This document shows, piece by piece, positions 8,887-17,566 of a stretch of 32,752 nucleotides of DNA; position 1 is the first letter of the stretch; each line of letters begins with the position of its first letter. Source of the stretch: Bdellovibrionales bacterium (GTDB lineage Bacteria; Bdellovibrionota; Bacteriovoracia; Bacteriovoracales; Bacteriovoracaceae); assembly GCA_018646675.1 (NCBI GenBank), contig JABGUH010000026.1:1-32752 (forward strand). Reading direction: 5' to 3'. The notes below the pieces were generated by a model, which saw only the letters and a program-made list of their open reading frames with translations, had not been told where the DNA came from and made no database searches. Both the position numbers and the translations under genes were made by a program.

Positions 8887-9663
8887 TTAACAGTTCTGCC
8901 ACTTTGCAGAACGCTTTTCGATAAATGATTGGATGCCTTCAACCGCATCCTTGGTTGCCATCAACTGATTGAGATAGAGCGACTCAACTTCTTTGATGTG
9001 TTGCTGATACGATCGAAGAGTAGTGAGCCGGACCGCGCGATTGGCAAACCGTAATGAAGAGGCGCTTTTGGGTAGGATCTCTGTTTCAATAAAGCGATCA
9101 ATCACTTCATCCAATGATTCCAAACTAACCACCCGATTAATCGCCCCCATCTCCAACCACTCTGGAGCCTTGCGCTGCTCTCCCGAAAGAGTCATTTCAC
9201 TGGCGCGGACCTCTCCAATTTTTAATGGTAGTAGTATAGATGCTGGCGGTGGAAAGACCCCTAACTTAATCTCTGGTACTCCCAGCTTGGCATCATCGGC
9301 AGCAAAGATCAGGTTACAAGCGAGGACAACTTCAAAGCCTCCCCCTAGCGCCGCCCCTTTCACTTTTGCCATTAAGGGTAGTGGCATCGCCAACATTCTC
9401 TCTATCAGTAGATGAAATTGAGGAAGCATATCATCTACTGCACCAGGAGCATGCTCCTCAACTGAAGCGCCAAAACTAAAATGCTTTCCAAGTCCAGTCA
9501 GAATAATCATCTTTTTTTGTGGGTCAGTCGGAATTTCCTCTAAAGCACTTAAAAGCTCTTTAATCAATGCGGCACAGATAATGTTAGCTGGTGGTGGCCC
9601 TAACTCAATTTGGGCAACGGCTCCGTCAAACTTCTCACTGACTTGGATCAACTGATAACTCAT
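8887..9663 (-). CDS. dch: Cyclohexa-1,5-diene-1-carbonyl-CoA hydratase
   Basis: 258 aa crotonase-fold protein. It has the ALGGGFEVVLACN oxyanion-hole region near residues 106-118, followed by GVPEIKLGVFPPPAS; the Pro-rich GVFPPP stretch is typical of Dch proteins rather than general enoyl-CoA hydratases. Dch adds water to the dienoyl-CoA product of benzoyl-CoA reductase, giving 6-hydroxycyclohex-1-ene-1-carbonyl-CoA. The gene lies directly downstream of oah (about 21 bp gap) with GGGGAG close to its ATG. The context with oah, had and the reductase subunits makes the assignment strong. Confidence 0.9.
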   Translation of the reverse strand: MSYQLIQVSEKFDGAVAQIELGPPPANIICAALIKELLSALEEIPTDPQKKMIILTGLGKHFSFGASVEEHAPGAVDDMLPQFHLLIERMLAMPLPLMAKVKGAALGGGFEVVLACNLIFAADDAKLGVPEIKLGVFPPPASILLPLKIGEVRASEMTLSGEQRKAPEWLEMGAINRVVSLESLDEVIDRFIETEILPKSASSLRFANRAVRLTTLRSYQQHIKEVESLYLNQLMATKDAVEGIQSFIEKRSAKWQNC

Positions 9664-9684
9664 CTACTCTCCCCTTGTTCTTAC

Positions 9685-10758
9685 TTAAGGCATGATTGAT
9701 AATCTAAGCTCTTCACTCCAGGGAGTAGCTTGTGCCAGCTCTCTTCTTAGTTTTAAGAAATCTACTTCACGGTTTTTTCCTTTACCCTCATTGAACGCCT
9801 TAAATCCGGCACGTCCCTCCGTCATCATATTAAGTGCCAACCATGAACGGTTGGTCTCACTATTTTGCTGCCAATGCTCTAGTTTCTTCTTTCTTAGTGA
9901 CTCCAGTGTCTTGCTTAAGCAACCTGGCATTAGTAGTGCCAGCGAGTAGGCCATCAACTCTACTTCTCGATCAAGCAGGCTTAGATCTGGTTGGCACGAT
10001 GAAGCCAGCTTGGCCGCCTCTTTTTTCTCATCACCTCGTAAAAAAGTACCGAAGGCAGGGTTGCCCCAGTCGTCAGACTCCTTCGTGGTAATAAAAGGGT
10101 TAGAGATATAACTCCCTTCAACCGTTTTAAGTACCGGTACAATTTTGTTAATCAAGCCAATTCTAACTGCTTGATGAGCAGACCATGGATCACAAACAGT
10201 ACAAGAGGCGATCGCCTCAGTAATTCCTACATAGAGATGAAGAAAATCAGTTGATCCACCATCTGGTGCTGAACCATGCTTGGGACCAGCTTGACCAAAA
10301 CGAGCAGTATCAGCTGCGATACTATAATCGCAAGCCATTCCAATCTCCTGGCCACCACCAATTCTCATCCCATTAACACGATTAATTACCGGCTTATCAC
10401 AGAGCAGAATGGATGTGACCATGTCGTTAAATAGTCGCATATACTGCTTATACTCTTGAGGATTGCCAGCATAATACTCGGCATACTCTTTAGTGTTACC
10501 GCCAGTACAAAATGCCTTATCACCTACTGCGGAGAAGACTACAGCTACGACTGAGCGATCACAGGATGCTTGACGAAATGCCAGTATAATCTCTTTAACC
10601 GCTTCGGTGGTGTAAGAGTTGTACTGAGTTGGATTATTCAGCATGATCCAGGAGTTATAAAGTCCCTCTACCGGCCCACCTTCACTATTTAATAGTGGTC
10701 GTCGCTCAACAATGATCTCTTGATAGTTATAATCTTCTACTAAATTGTGATCCTTCAT
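9685..10758 (-). CDS. oah: 6-oxocyclohex-1-ene-1-carbonyl-CoA hydrolase (ring cleavage)
   Basis: 357 aa, longer than ordinary crotonases and in the Oah size range. Characteristic stretches are GGNTKEYAEYYAGNP, VNGMRIGGGQEIGMACDYS and FGQAGPKHGSAPDGG, which I recognise from Oah/BamA-type hydrolases. The enzyme hydrates and hydrolytically opens the 6-oxocyclohexenoyl-CoA ring to 3-hydroxypimelyl-CoA. BamA-type enzymes do the same in obligate anaerobes, so oah and bamA are naming variants. AGGAGG precedes the ATG. It is second in the run after had, with a 24-base gap. Confidence 0.95.
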   Translation of the reverse strand: MKDHNLVEDYNYQEIIVERRPLLNSEGGPVEGLYNSWIMLNNPTQYNSYTTEAVKEIILAFRQASCDRSVVAVVFSAVGDKAFCTGGNTKEYAEYYAGNPQEYKQYMRLFNDMVTSILLCDKPVINRVNGMRIGGGQEIGMACDYSIAADTARFGQAGPKHGSAPDGGSTDFLHLYVGITEAIASCTVCDPWSAHQAVRIGLINKIVPVLKTVEGSYISNPFITTKESDDWGNPAFGTFLRGDEKKEAAKLASSCQPDLSLLDREVELMAYSLALLMPGCLSKTLESLRKKKLEHWQQNSETNRSWLALNMMTEGRAGFKAFNEGKGKNREVDFLKLRRELAQATPWSEELRLSIMP

Positions 10759-10782
10759 CAGGCCACCTCCTACCTTCTTATA

Positions 10783-11844
10783 TTAAGGAATAAATATCGC
10801 TCTTTTTTCCAGTTTATGCTCCATTGCCATTCCCACAACCTGATTGATTGAGTCCAGCGGAAATGGTTCTACGTTACTCTTAATATCTATCTCTCCAGCG
10901 ATTGCACTTTCAACCACATTATCGTAGTAGGCGGGCCGACAGCCCCAGTTACCAAAAACGTCAGCATCAAATGCCATAATATTACTCAAACGAAGATTGC
11001 TCTTCTCCATCGTGAAACCAACTACCCCAAGGGTTCCGGCAAAAGTTAGTAGAGAGAACGCAACATTCTGGCCAGCAGCAGTACCGCTTACTTCAAAAAC
11101 CTTATGGCCAACGCTGGGATAAGAGTGCTCTTTCACCAGAGCACGAACTGCCTTTTTTACATCTCGATCAGAGAGTCCTTTAACCATCAAAGTAGCTTCT
11201 GCTCCCATGGTTTTAGCGTGATCTAACTTACCTTGATCAATATCAAGAGCAATTACGTGGGCCCCGACATTGCGAGCATGTTGAACCATGTAGATCCCCA
11301 CTCCACCAACACCAATTACAATTGCCACCTCTCCCTTCTGCAATCCACTACGTAAAATTGATTGATAGGGAGTAGTTATAGCATCTGCCACTACACTTAG
11401 CTGTGAAAGCTCCAGGTTTCCTAACTCTTCAGGTAGTACACAGATGTGACGACCTGGTAGCTTTAGGTGAGTTGCAAAGCCTCCGTTAAAATCGTTACCC
11501 GGCATTAACTGTTGCTGACAGATATTATCCCGTCCACTTTGACAAAGAGAGCACTCTCCACAAGGTAGTACCGCAGGTACCACCACACTCTTACCTATTA
11601 ACTTCGCGTACTGCTCTCCAGCGGCCACCACCTTGCCACTAATCTCATGGCCCAATACAATTGGAAGAGGCTGTTTAGTCGCCACTTGACCGCTATAAAA
11701 GCTGATATCAGTATGGCAAAGACCACAACCAGCAACCTCAACAATCAACTGATCAGCCTGATCAATAACTAGAGTGAAATCACGACGCTCGAATGGCTTT
11801 CCTGCCTCCAGATAGAACTGTCCTGATGCACTAATTTGCTGCAT
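10783..11844 (-). CDS. had: 6-hydroxycyclohex-1-ene-1-carbonyl-CoA dehydrogenase
   Basis: 353 aa zinc-dependent medium-chain alcohol dehydrogenase. Catalytic zinc ligands are visible as Cys40 in CGLCHTD and His66-Glu67 in GHEISG. The structural zinc site is the four-cysteine lobe CGECSLCQSGRDNIC (Cys95, 98, 101, 109). The NAD-binding motif GVGGVGIYMVQHA follows. Had oxidises the 6-hydroxy intermediate from Dch to the 6-oxo compound used by Oah. It is the first gene of the minus-strand run. AGGAGGAAGCT precedes the ATG, and the 175-bp divergent spacer to gcdH probably carries promoters for both. Confidence 0.92.
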   Translation of the reverse strand: MQQISASGQFYLEAGKPFERRDFTLVIDQADQLIVEVAGCGLCHTDISFYSGQVATKQPLPIVLGHEISGKVVAAGEQYAKLIGKSVVVPAVLPCGECSLCQSGRDNICQQQLMPGNDFNGGFATHLKLPGRHICVLPEELGNLELSQLSVVADAITTPYQSILRSGLQKGEVAIVIGVGGVGIYMVQHARNVGAHVIALDIDQGKLDHAKTMGAEATLMVKGLSDRDVKKAVRALVKEHSYPSVGHKVFEVSGTAAGQNVAFSLLTFAGTLGVVGFTMEKSNLRLSNIMAFDADVFGNWGCRPAYYDNVVESAIAGEIDIKSNVEPFPLDSINQVVGMAMEHKLEKRAIFIP

Positions 11845-11898
11845 AGCTTCCTCCTGAATAAAGCTTACAATTAACTTTTAAAGAGGAAATCTAGATCA

Positions 11899-11940
11899 TT
11901 GTATACAGTTTTTAAATCTTTTTTTGTTATTGTCTTACAA
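11899..11940. promoter_or_regulatory. Two operator-like inverted repeats between had and gcdH
   Basis: TTGTATACAG at 11899-11908 has the palindromic core GTATAC, and TTGTCTTACAA at 11930-11940 is a TTGT-N3-ACAA repeat. They start 31 bases apart, about three helical turns. Sites with a TTGTATACAA-like core are typical of FadR/VanR-type GntR regulators. Assigning them to a regulator of the benzoyl-CoA genes is inference; no regulator gene is in the window. Confidence 0.4.
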
Positions 11941-11958
11941 ATAAAAGAGCACTATGGT
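11930..11958 (+). promoter_or_regulatory. Candidate sigma70 promoter of gcdH
   Basis: TTGTCT at 11930-11935 and TATGGT at 11953-11958 are separated by 17 bases. The -35 element overlaps the second inverted repeat, which would allow repression. The match to consensus is moderate. Confidence 0.35.
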
Positions 11959-12019
11959 AGCTGCCTTAGGAGTTTTGATCACTTTTGCTTAATAGCACAA
12001 TTTTTTAGGAGTAAGTAAG

Positions 12020-13183
12020 ATGGGCGACGAGATGGTAAAAGCAATTGACCTCTATCAATTAGACAGTGAATGGCCGGCTGAGTATCAAACAATGATCGAC
12101 CAAGTGCGGCGTTTTGTTAATCAAGAAGTTCTACCAACTCTTGCTCAATCCAATGAGGATGCAACCTTTCCACGGGCGATTATCGATGGAGTTCGCCGTC
12201 TAGGAATTCTAGAGCTACATGCCGCTGGAGAGCTTGATCCCTATGCTTATGGCTTAGTGCTACGAGAGCTAGAACGAGGCTCCTCAGGATTAAGGAGCTT
12301 TGTCTCCGTTCAAGGCTCCCTTGTAATGTCTACTATCGAGATGTTTGGTAGTGAACAGCAAAAAAGTGAGTGGCTAAACCCACTAGGAACCTTAGATAAA
12401 ATAGGTTGTTTTGGTCTGACTGAACCTGATTTCGGCTCTAACCCCTCTGGCATGTTAAGCACTGCTACCAAAACAGAGTCCGGTTATCGTCTAAATGGAA
12501 CGAAGTGCTGGATAACCAATGGCACGATGGCCGATGTCGCAATTATCTGGGCCAAACTTGATGGCAAAGTTAATGCCTTTTTGGTTGAAACAGACCGCCC
12601 TGGATTTCAAGCCAATCCCATTAAGGGGAAGTGGAGCTTTCGGGCCAGTGATACCGCCGAGTTAGTACTAGAAGGAGTGGATATTCCAGAGTCCAATCGA
12701 CTACCCAAAGCGACATCACTAGGTTACGCCCTTAAAAGTTTGAATAAAGCTCGCTACGGAATCGCTTGGGGAGTAATTGGTGCGGCCAAGGCGGCACTAG
12801 AAGAGACAATTAACTATCTAAAAAATCGCCCCCAATTTGCTGGCAAACCACTTACGACACACCAGTTGGTGCAGAGTAAACTAGCTTGGATGGCGACCGA
12901 AATTACCTCAATGGATCTAATTGCCAAACGACTGGCAGAGCTGAACTGTAGCGGAAAACTTGAGCCCCATCACATCTCACTGGCCAAGATGAATAACTGC
13001 CGTAAGGCCCTTGAGGTGACCCGCACCTGCCGAGAGCTATTAGGGGCCAATGGTATCCATGATGAATATCTAGTCGGTCGCCGTATGTTAGATTTAGAGA
13101 CCGTTATTACCTACGAGGGAACTGAACATATCCACTCTCTAGTAATTGGAGAGTACCTTACTGGGGATCGCGCTTACATGTAA
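12020..13183 (+). CDS. gcdH: Glutaryl-CoA dehydrogenase
   Basis: 387 aa acyl-CoA dehydrogenase. Family features: CFGLTEPDFGSNP near 130-142, KCWITN at 162-167, an ARYGIAWG segment, and TYEGTEHIH with the predicted catalytic base Glu366. Arg92 in SGLRS matches the arginine that binds the glutaryl carboxylate. Tyr365 precedes the catalytic Glu, as in decarboxylating enzymes; as I recall, non-decarboxylating ones carry Val there. The product is therefore expected to be crotonyl-CoA plus CO2 rather than glutaconyl-CoA. AGGAG at 12007-12011 supports the start. The gene is divergent from had and its last 26 bases overlap the 3' end of the convergent bcrD-like gene. Confidence 0.92.
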   Translation: MGDEMVKAIDLYQLDSEWPAEYQTMIDQVRRFVNQEVLPTLAQSNEDATFPRAIIDGVRRLGILELHAAGELDPYAYGLVLRELERGSSGLRSFVSVQGSLVMSTIEMFGSEQQKSEWLNPLGTLDKIGCFGLTEPDFGSNPSGMLSTATKTESGYRLNGTKCWITNGTMADVAIIWAKLDGKVNAFLVETDRPGFQANPIKGKWSFRASDTAELVLEGVDIPESNRLPKATSLGYALKSLNKARYGIAWGVIGAAKAALEETINYLKNRPQFAGKPLTTHQLVQSKLAWMATEITSMDLIAKRLAELNCSGKLEPHHISLAKMNNCRKALEVTRTCRELLGANGIHDEYLVGRRMLDLETVITYEGTEHIHSLVIGEYLTGDRAYM

Positions 13184-13997
13184 GTTGGTGCTGTCCCAAC
13201 AGTGCTGCTCCGTAGGCAGAGATAAACTGGATAACTTCAGGATCAGCAACGTTAACCTCTTTTTGTAACTTATCTCTTACCGCTTGGGCCATAGTGGGAA
13301 AGCGTAGTATGCCACCGATTAGAGTATATTCCGCCTCACCTTTGGCCCGCTTAATCAGCTGGATCGCCCGTCCGGTGAGTGATTCAATCGCTCCCTGCAT
13401 AATATCAGCTGGTGGTGCCCCTTGGGAGAGGTGATTGATCACCTCTGACTCTGCAAAAACAGCACAAACACCAGAGATGGAGACTGGCTGCTTGGAAGTT
13501 GTTAGTAAATTTCCAATCTCCTCAGTACTATACCCCATGTAGTATGCGGTCTTCTCAATAAAAGCTCCAGTACCGGCGGCACACTTATCATTAAGTCTGA
13601 ATGATTTGACCTTTTTCTGATGGTCAATCCGACTGGCCTTCATCGTTTGGCCACCAATATCCAAAATGGTTCGAGTCTGAGGGAATATCTCAGATGCCCC
13701 CCATGAACCAGCAGTCAGATCTGTCACGTGTAGATTTTTAAAAGCTACCTGATGTCTTCCCACCCCTGTTGCGATTACATATTTAACTGCATCAGGAGTA
13801 ATACCAAGCTTCTCGACTGCTAAATCAAAGTTCGCTTGAGATACTTCTGATAACTTAAATCCAGTTGGTGATAGGTAGATCGACTTAATCTTACGACTTC
13901 CATCAACTAACACCACCTTGGTGTAGGTTGAACCGACATCAATACCAGCGGTTATATCTCCAATCAGATCTTCACCTTTACTACTTTGCTGACTCAC
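13158..13997 (-). CDS. bcrD: Benzoyl-CoA reductase activase subunit, BcrD/BadG-like (Bzd P/Q type)
   Basis: 279 aa ASKHA-fold ATPase of the BadF/BadG/BcrA/BcrD family. The phosphate-binding motif [10 protein letters not shown] lies at about 18-27, [10 protein letters not shown] at 112-121, and two cysteines (Cys139 in DKCAAGTG, Cys178 in [11 protein letters not shown]) are positioned to share one [4Fe-4S] cluster across the A/D dimer interface. The stretch around [16 protein letters not shown] is closer to BcrD than BcrA. The A/D dimer hydrolyses ATP to drive electrons into the B/C catalytic half. The start is GTG at 13997, overlapping the upstream stop as GTGA, with GGAGG seven bases before. 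The 3' end runs into gcdH on the other strand. Confidence 0.88.
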   Translation of the reverse strand: MSQQSSKGEDLIGDITAGIDVGSTYTKVVLVDGSRKIKSIYLSPTGFKLSEVSQANFDLAVEKLGITPDAVKYVIATGVGRHQVAFKNLHVTDLTAGSWGASEIFPQTRTILDIGGQTMKASRIDHQKKVKSFRLNDKCAAGTGAFIEKTAYYMGYSTEEIGNLLTTSKQPVSISGVCAVFAESEVINHLSQGAPPADIMQGAIESLTGRAIQLIKRAKGEAEYTLIGGILRFPTMAQAVRDKLQKEVNVADPEVIQFISAYGAALLGQHQLTCKRDPQ

Positions 13998-14818
13998 GAT
14001 TGTACCTCCAAAGACTCTTTACTGGCAGGCTTCCGCAGAGAGAGAATATGATCCATGGCAAAGAGGCTGGCCCCTAAAGCTCCGATGTAATGTGAATCCT
14101 CACTAACATTTATTTTACTCTCTAGTCGATCTTCAATCGCCTTAACCATGGCGACATTTCTAGTTACTCCACCAGTAAATGTAACCTCACTTTCAACCCC
14201 TACTCGACGTAAAAGGCCAACTGAACGAGAGGCTATCGAGTAGTGAACCCCCCACAGAATATCTTCAATCTTTTTTCCCTTGCCCAGCCAGGAGAGAACT
14301 TCTGACTCTGCAAAAACGGTACAAGTGGTACTTATTTTCACCGGCTTATTATAGCGTAAGGCGGTTTTGCCAAGGTCATCCAATGAAATATCAAGTGCTC
14401 TGGCCGCTGCTCCTAAGAAACGCCCGGTACCAGCTGCACACTTATCATTCATACAGAAATCAACAATCTCTCCATCGGCACTAACTTTTATCGCCTTTGT
14501 ATCCTGTCCCCCCATATCAATTACCGTACGGGTTGTTGGGAACATATGAACTGCTCCACGACCATGACAACTAATTTCGGTGATCTGATCGTTACCAAAT
14601 GTTACACGATAGCGTCCATAACCGGTGCCGATTACATACTCCACCTCTTCATCTGAGATACCGCTATCCTCAAGGGCCTTTGCAAAAGCACTCTCCGCTG
14701 CCATAATAACATTGGCCCCAGTATCAATCAGCGCTCGCCCTACAATATTGAACTCCTCATCAATTACTATCGCCTTCGTCTGTGTTGAGCCAACATCGAC
14801 TCCTGCTGCATATGCCAT
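13994..14818 (-). CDS. bcrA: Benzoyl-CoA reductase activase subunit, BcrA/BadF-like (short, Bzd P/Q type)
   Basis: 274 aa from the chosen ATG. The ATP-binding motifs are [10 protein letters not shown] at 6-15, [10 protein letters not shown] at 101-110 and GGVTRN at 216-221. The cluster cysteines are Cys127 (DKCAAGTG) and Cys166 ([11 protein letters not shown]). Thauera BcrA and Rhodopseudomonas BadF are about 440 aa; this protein lacks that extra region, which fits the Azoarcus BzdNOPQ class. I could not decide between the letters P and Q, so the symbol gives the homology group. A longer frame begins at 14881 inside the bcrB-like gene, but [10 protein letters not shown] at 14818, preceded by GAGGGG, is the family-like start. 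It lies 16 bases after the upstream stop. Confidence 0.88.
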   Translation of the reverse strand: MAYAAGVDVGSTQTKAIVIDEEFNIVGRALIDTGANVIMAAESAFAKALEDSGISDEEVEYVIGTGYGRYRVTFGNDQITEISCHGRGAVHMFPTTRTVIDMGGQDTKAIKVSADGEIVDFCMNDKCAAGTGRFLGAAARALDISLDDLGKTALRYNKPVKISTTCTVFAESEVLSWLGKGKKIEDILWGVHYSIASRSVGLLRRVGVESEVTFTGGVTRNVAMVKAIEDRLESKINVSEDSHYIGALGASLFAMDHILSLRKPASKESLEVQS

Positions 14819-14834
14819 ACTATCTACCCCTCTG

Positions 14835-16127
14835 CTAGTCGCGCTTGCGACGAGATGCCAAACCTTCAAAAAAAGCATCAATTCTATTTTTCATCTGTGC
14901 TTCCGAAACCACTCGGCGATCCATCATATCAGACTCAATAAAGAGGCTGGGAATATCAGTCATCTCATTTAACTTACGACGAGCATCTGCCAGTCCAGTT
15001 GAGACGGTACGACAACTCTTGATCGGGTGATAGATGATACCATCGATTCCAAAATCCTCACTCATCTCTTTTAATGTCTGTTCTTGATAGAACATACTAT
15101 CCATCGCATCACGAACACTAAACAGGGTTCCTTCGGCCAGACTCTCTATTGGCTTATTCAAATCATACTCAAACCCTCGATTGGCGCCACCAGAGGCAAA
15201 CCAGAGGTAGGTTGAGTTGACAAAGGTCCCTTTCCACTCGGTAAATAGTTCATTAAAGCGGCGGAAGATAGGATAACAGGGAACCCCAACAAAGATCAGC
15301 CGATAGAGCTCATCTGGTAGGATACCGATCCCATTTTTGGCGCGATACTCCATTTCCTCTACTAACTGATTAAAATAGCGACTCCCTGTTTCGGTACCAC
15401 GAAAGCCATTGGCAACCCCTAAGTAGATTGTGCCATCAGTTAGAGCATTGAATAGTGATGGCCTACTCTTGTTCAACTCGATAATTCGTTTCCAACCACG
15501 ACTAACATCATTAGCGTGACCTAATACCTCTCTCAATTTATCGATATCAAACTTCTTACCAGTTACCATTTCGCAAGTTTTAATCAACTCTCTAATCTGG
15601 ACCTCAACATATTTGCGGTCATTCTCAAAATCCCGACTACCAACACTGGTCTGCTGACCAGCTTGACGGGTACCGGGAATATCAATCGTCACCATTGGAA
15701 CCTTATGCATCCGCTCCCAAATCTCTGACCACTTGATATAGGTGTTACAGGCGTTAGTTAAAACGACTAAGCTTGGTTTGGGGATCTTACCCATTGGGTG
15801 CTCACCGCCTCTCAGCTGCGTCCCGACATCCGCCTTAACATAGCCACAGATATCAGGTGAGTAGCCATAATCTTCCGCCTCATCCAGATATTCGTGGGCC
15901 ACTCGTCGAACTGCCGTCTGCAAAGAGTTTATCTCCGGAAAGACAACTGGCAGATCAAAGGTTTTTAGGATCTCATTAAAGCTACCCATGACAAAAACAT
16001 ATGCCGCTTGCCCACCACTCTCAGCGGTAGCATTCAGCTCGGTAAACCAGTCACGAAAGAGTTTTGCACCATCACGATTGCCTCTACCAACTATATCACT
16101 ACCGTTATTTGTCTCTACTTTACTCAC
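14835..16127 (-). CDS. bcrB: Benzoyl-CoA reductase catalytic subunit B (BcrB/BadE/BzdO-like)
   Basis: 430 aa, normal size for the larger catalytic subunit (HgdB/BcrB fold). Cysteines in conserved-looking contexts are [25 protein letters not shown] and [10 protein letters not shown]; these are candidate [4Fe-4S] ligands. With subunit C it forms the half of the reductase that binds benzoyl-CoA and reduces the ring to cyclohexa-1,5-diene-1-carbonyl-CoA using ferredoxin electrons and ATP. The start is GTG at 16127 with AGGAG eight bases upstream. It is second in the four-gene operon, 26 bases after the C-subunit stop. Confidence 0.93.
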   Translation of the reverse strand: MSKVETNNGSDIVGRGNRDGAKLFRDWFTELNATAESGGQAAYVFVMGSFNEILKTFDLPVVFPEINSLQTAVRRVAHEYLDEAEDYGYSPDICGYVKADVGTQLRGGEHPMGKIPKPSLVVLTNACNTYIKWSEIWERMHKVPMVTIDIPGTRQAGQQTSVGSRDFENDRKYVEVQIRELIKTCEMVTGKKFDIDKLREVLGHANDVSRGWKRIIELNKSRPSLFNALTDGTIYLGVANGFRGTETGSRYFNQLVEEMEYRAKNGIGILPDELYRLIFVGVPCYPIFRRFNELFTEWKGTFVNSTYLWFASGGANRGFEYDLNKPIESLAEGTLFSVRDAMDSMFYQEQTLKEMSEDFGIDGIIYHPIKSCRTVSTGLADARRKLNEMTDIPSLFIESDMMDRRVVSEAQMKNRIDAFFEGLASRRKRD

Positions 16128-16153
16128 AACACAACTCCTAAATTTGCTACCAC

Positions 16154-17317
16154 TTACATAAAAAGCAGGTTCTCTAAAAATGTATCCACCTGCATCTCTA
16201 ATTGCTCAAAAGAACTCATATTCTCTTCAAACTCACTAACAAAATAGGGGATATCCTCATCATCCAGAGCGTAGGTATAGGTTACCTGCTCCTCTAATCC
16301 TGGTTCACACATTTTAGCCGCTGCAACAATTACCGCTCCAGCATTGGCATTTTTGACCCGCTCAAGTAACATCGCCTCTTTTAACTTAAGGTTATCATGC
16401 TGTACGGGACTATATGATGAACGCTCAATGTAGGACTCCGCCAAACTATAAAGCGGATCATCGCTGGTCGGGATATCCTCGATAATATAGCGCAAACCAA
16501 TTAATAGATCATCATCCACCAAGTAACAACTGCGGCCTAAAATTCGAATTAAATCAATTGGAGGTTGCTCACAGAACCCTCCTTCAAAGACCACTCTGAT
16601 CCGATCCTCTGGCTTATTATTACGAGCCCTAATTAGTGGCAGCACTGCTTCCAATAACTGGTTATGCTCCTGTCTAGGAATTAGTCCCGCCAGTGAAACC
16701 AGGGAGTAAGCATCCTCCGCACTAATTAACCATGGAGTGCTCCGTTTAATTTCATAGAGCTCTCGCATCAATTTACGGTTGGTATTAAAAATTTCTATCG
16801 AGTTATTTAACTGCTCTGTGGTAATCTTACGACCAGCCACCTCCTCTACAACTCGCTTCATTCGATCATACTCTCCACGTAGATAGGTAGCAGAGTGAGC
16901 AGAGTTTGGATTTTGAGGGAGATAGAGAATCTGACAGGGATAATCAAAGTTGCGGCCCCAGATGGCGGCCAAGTTTCTGGCGGCATCACAGATGGGATGA
17001 GAGATAAATAGATCTAGACTAACCCTTTTATCCAGCGAAATCTCTAACGACGTCTTTAGAATCGAGCAAAGGTAGGAGCCAAAATGGGAGTCAGCACTTG
17101 TGGGCTCGACAGGAGCTCCTCGCATTTTAACCGGTAACATGCCAGCAGCATCAATAATCTCCTCGGGAAAGTAGACTTGAAAATGGCCCGCTACTTTATT
17201 CCCCTGCTCTCTCCACCGATTAATGGTGGGAAAAGAGGTGTCTTCCACCATCTCACGACACTCATAGAGAATCTCATCGATTGGCTTCCCTCTCCACTCA
17301 TGGAACAGCTCACTCAT
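16154..17317 (-). CDS. bcrC: Benzoyl-CoA reductase catalytic subunit C (BcrC/BadD/BzdN-like)
   Basis: 387 aa, as expected for the smaller catalytic subunit. Features are an N-terminal HFQVYFPEEIIDAAGMLPVK stretch, ISHPICDAARNLAAIWG, FEGGFCEQPP and AAKMCEPGLEEQ, the cysteines being candidate [4Fe-4S] ligands. It is the first gene of the C-B-A-D operon, matching both the bcrCBAD and bzdNOPQ orders. AAGGAG seven bases before the ATG defines the start. The promoter should lie in the A+T-rich 17318-17400 stretch, but I see no convincing -35/-10 pair. No ferredoxin gene is attached, so the electron donor must be encoded elsewhere. Confidence 0.92.
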   Translation of the reverse strand: MSELFHEWRGKPIDEILYECREMVEDTSFPTINRWREQGNKVAGHFQVYFPEEIIDAAGMLPVKMRGAPVEPTSADSHFGSYLCSILKTSLEISLDKRVSLDLFISHPICDAARNLAAIWGRNFDYPCQILYLPQNPNSAHSATYLRGEYDRMKRVVEEVAGRKITTEQLNNSIEIFNTNRKLMRELYEIKRSTPWLISAEDAYSLVSLAGLIPRQEHNQLLEAVLPLIRARNNKPEDRIRVVFEGGFCEQPPIDLIRILGRSCYLVDDDLLIGLRYIIEDIPTSDDPLYSLAESYIERSSYSPVQHDNLKLKEAMLLERVKNANAGAVIVAAAKMCEPGLEEQVTYTYALDDEDIPYFVSEFEENMSSFEQLEMQVDTFLENLLFM

Positions 17318-17530
17318 CTGTCAACTCCTTGGCAATACTACGTCTCTTTAATACTAAGTTTGATATAAAAAATAGAACTAAGCTACTCGGTGAGCATTCA
17401 TTAAGTCAACCAAATAGCTACTGACGTCTGGTGGCAAAACCAATGCACTATGTCGCGTCAGCTCAGAAAGGGCCATAGTATTGCCAAAGAGAGGTGGACT
17501 GGTTAATATTTTGTGATGCGTTGAGCTTAG
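17318..17530. other. Intergenic stretch with an orphan minus-strand reading frame
   Basis: About 210 bases between the reductase operon and the acyltransferase region. On the minus strand a frame is open from 17575 to a TAG at 17378 (65 codons). It includes PPLFGNTMALSEL and ends in YLVDLMNAHRVA, looks protein-like, but only its last 32 codons follow an ATG (17476). I do not recognise it. It could be the remnant of a displaced gene. Otherwise the stretch is A+T-rich, with no tRNA or strong terminator. Confidence 0.35.
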
Positions 17531-17566
17531 ATTACGAACAGGTATCGCAAATTTTGGAGAGCACCA

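Noticed and set aside
9023..9415. 130-codon plus-strand frame antisense to dch
   Set aside because: It is a shadow of dch, has no recognisable domain and no ribosome binding site that I could see.
13994..14881. Upstream start giving a 295-aa BcrA-like protein
   Set aside because: The extra 21 codons overlap the bcrB-like gene and do not resemble the family N-terminus; the ATG at 14818 has a good ribosome binding site.
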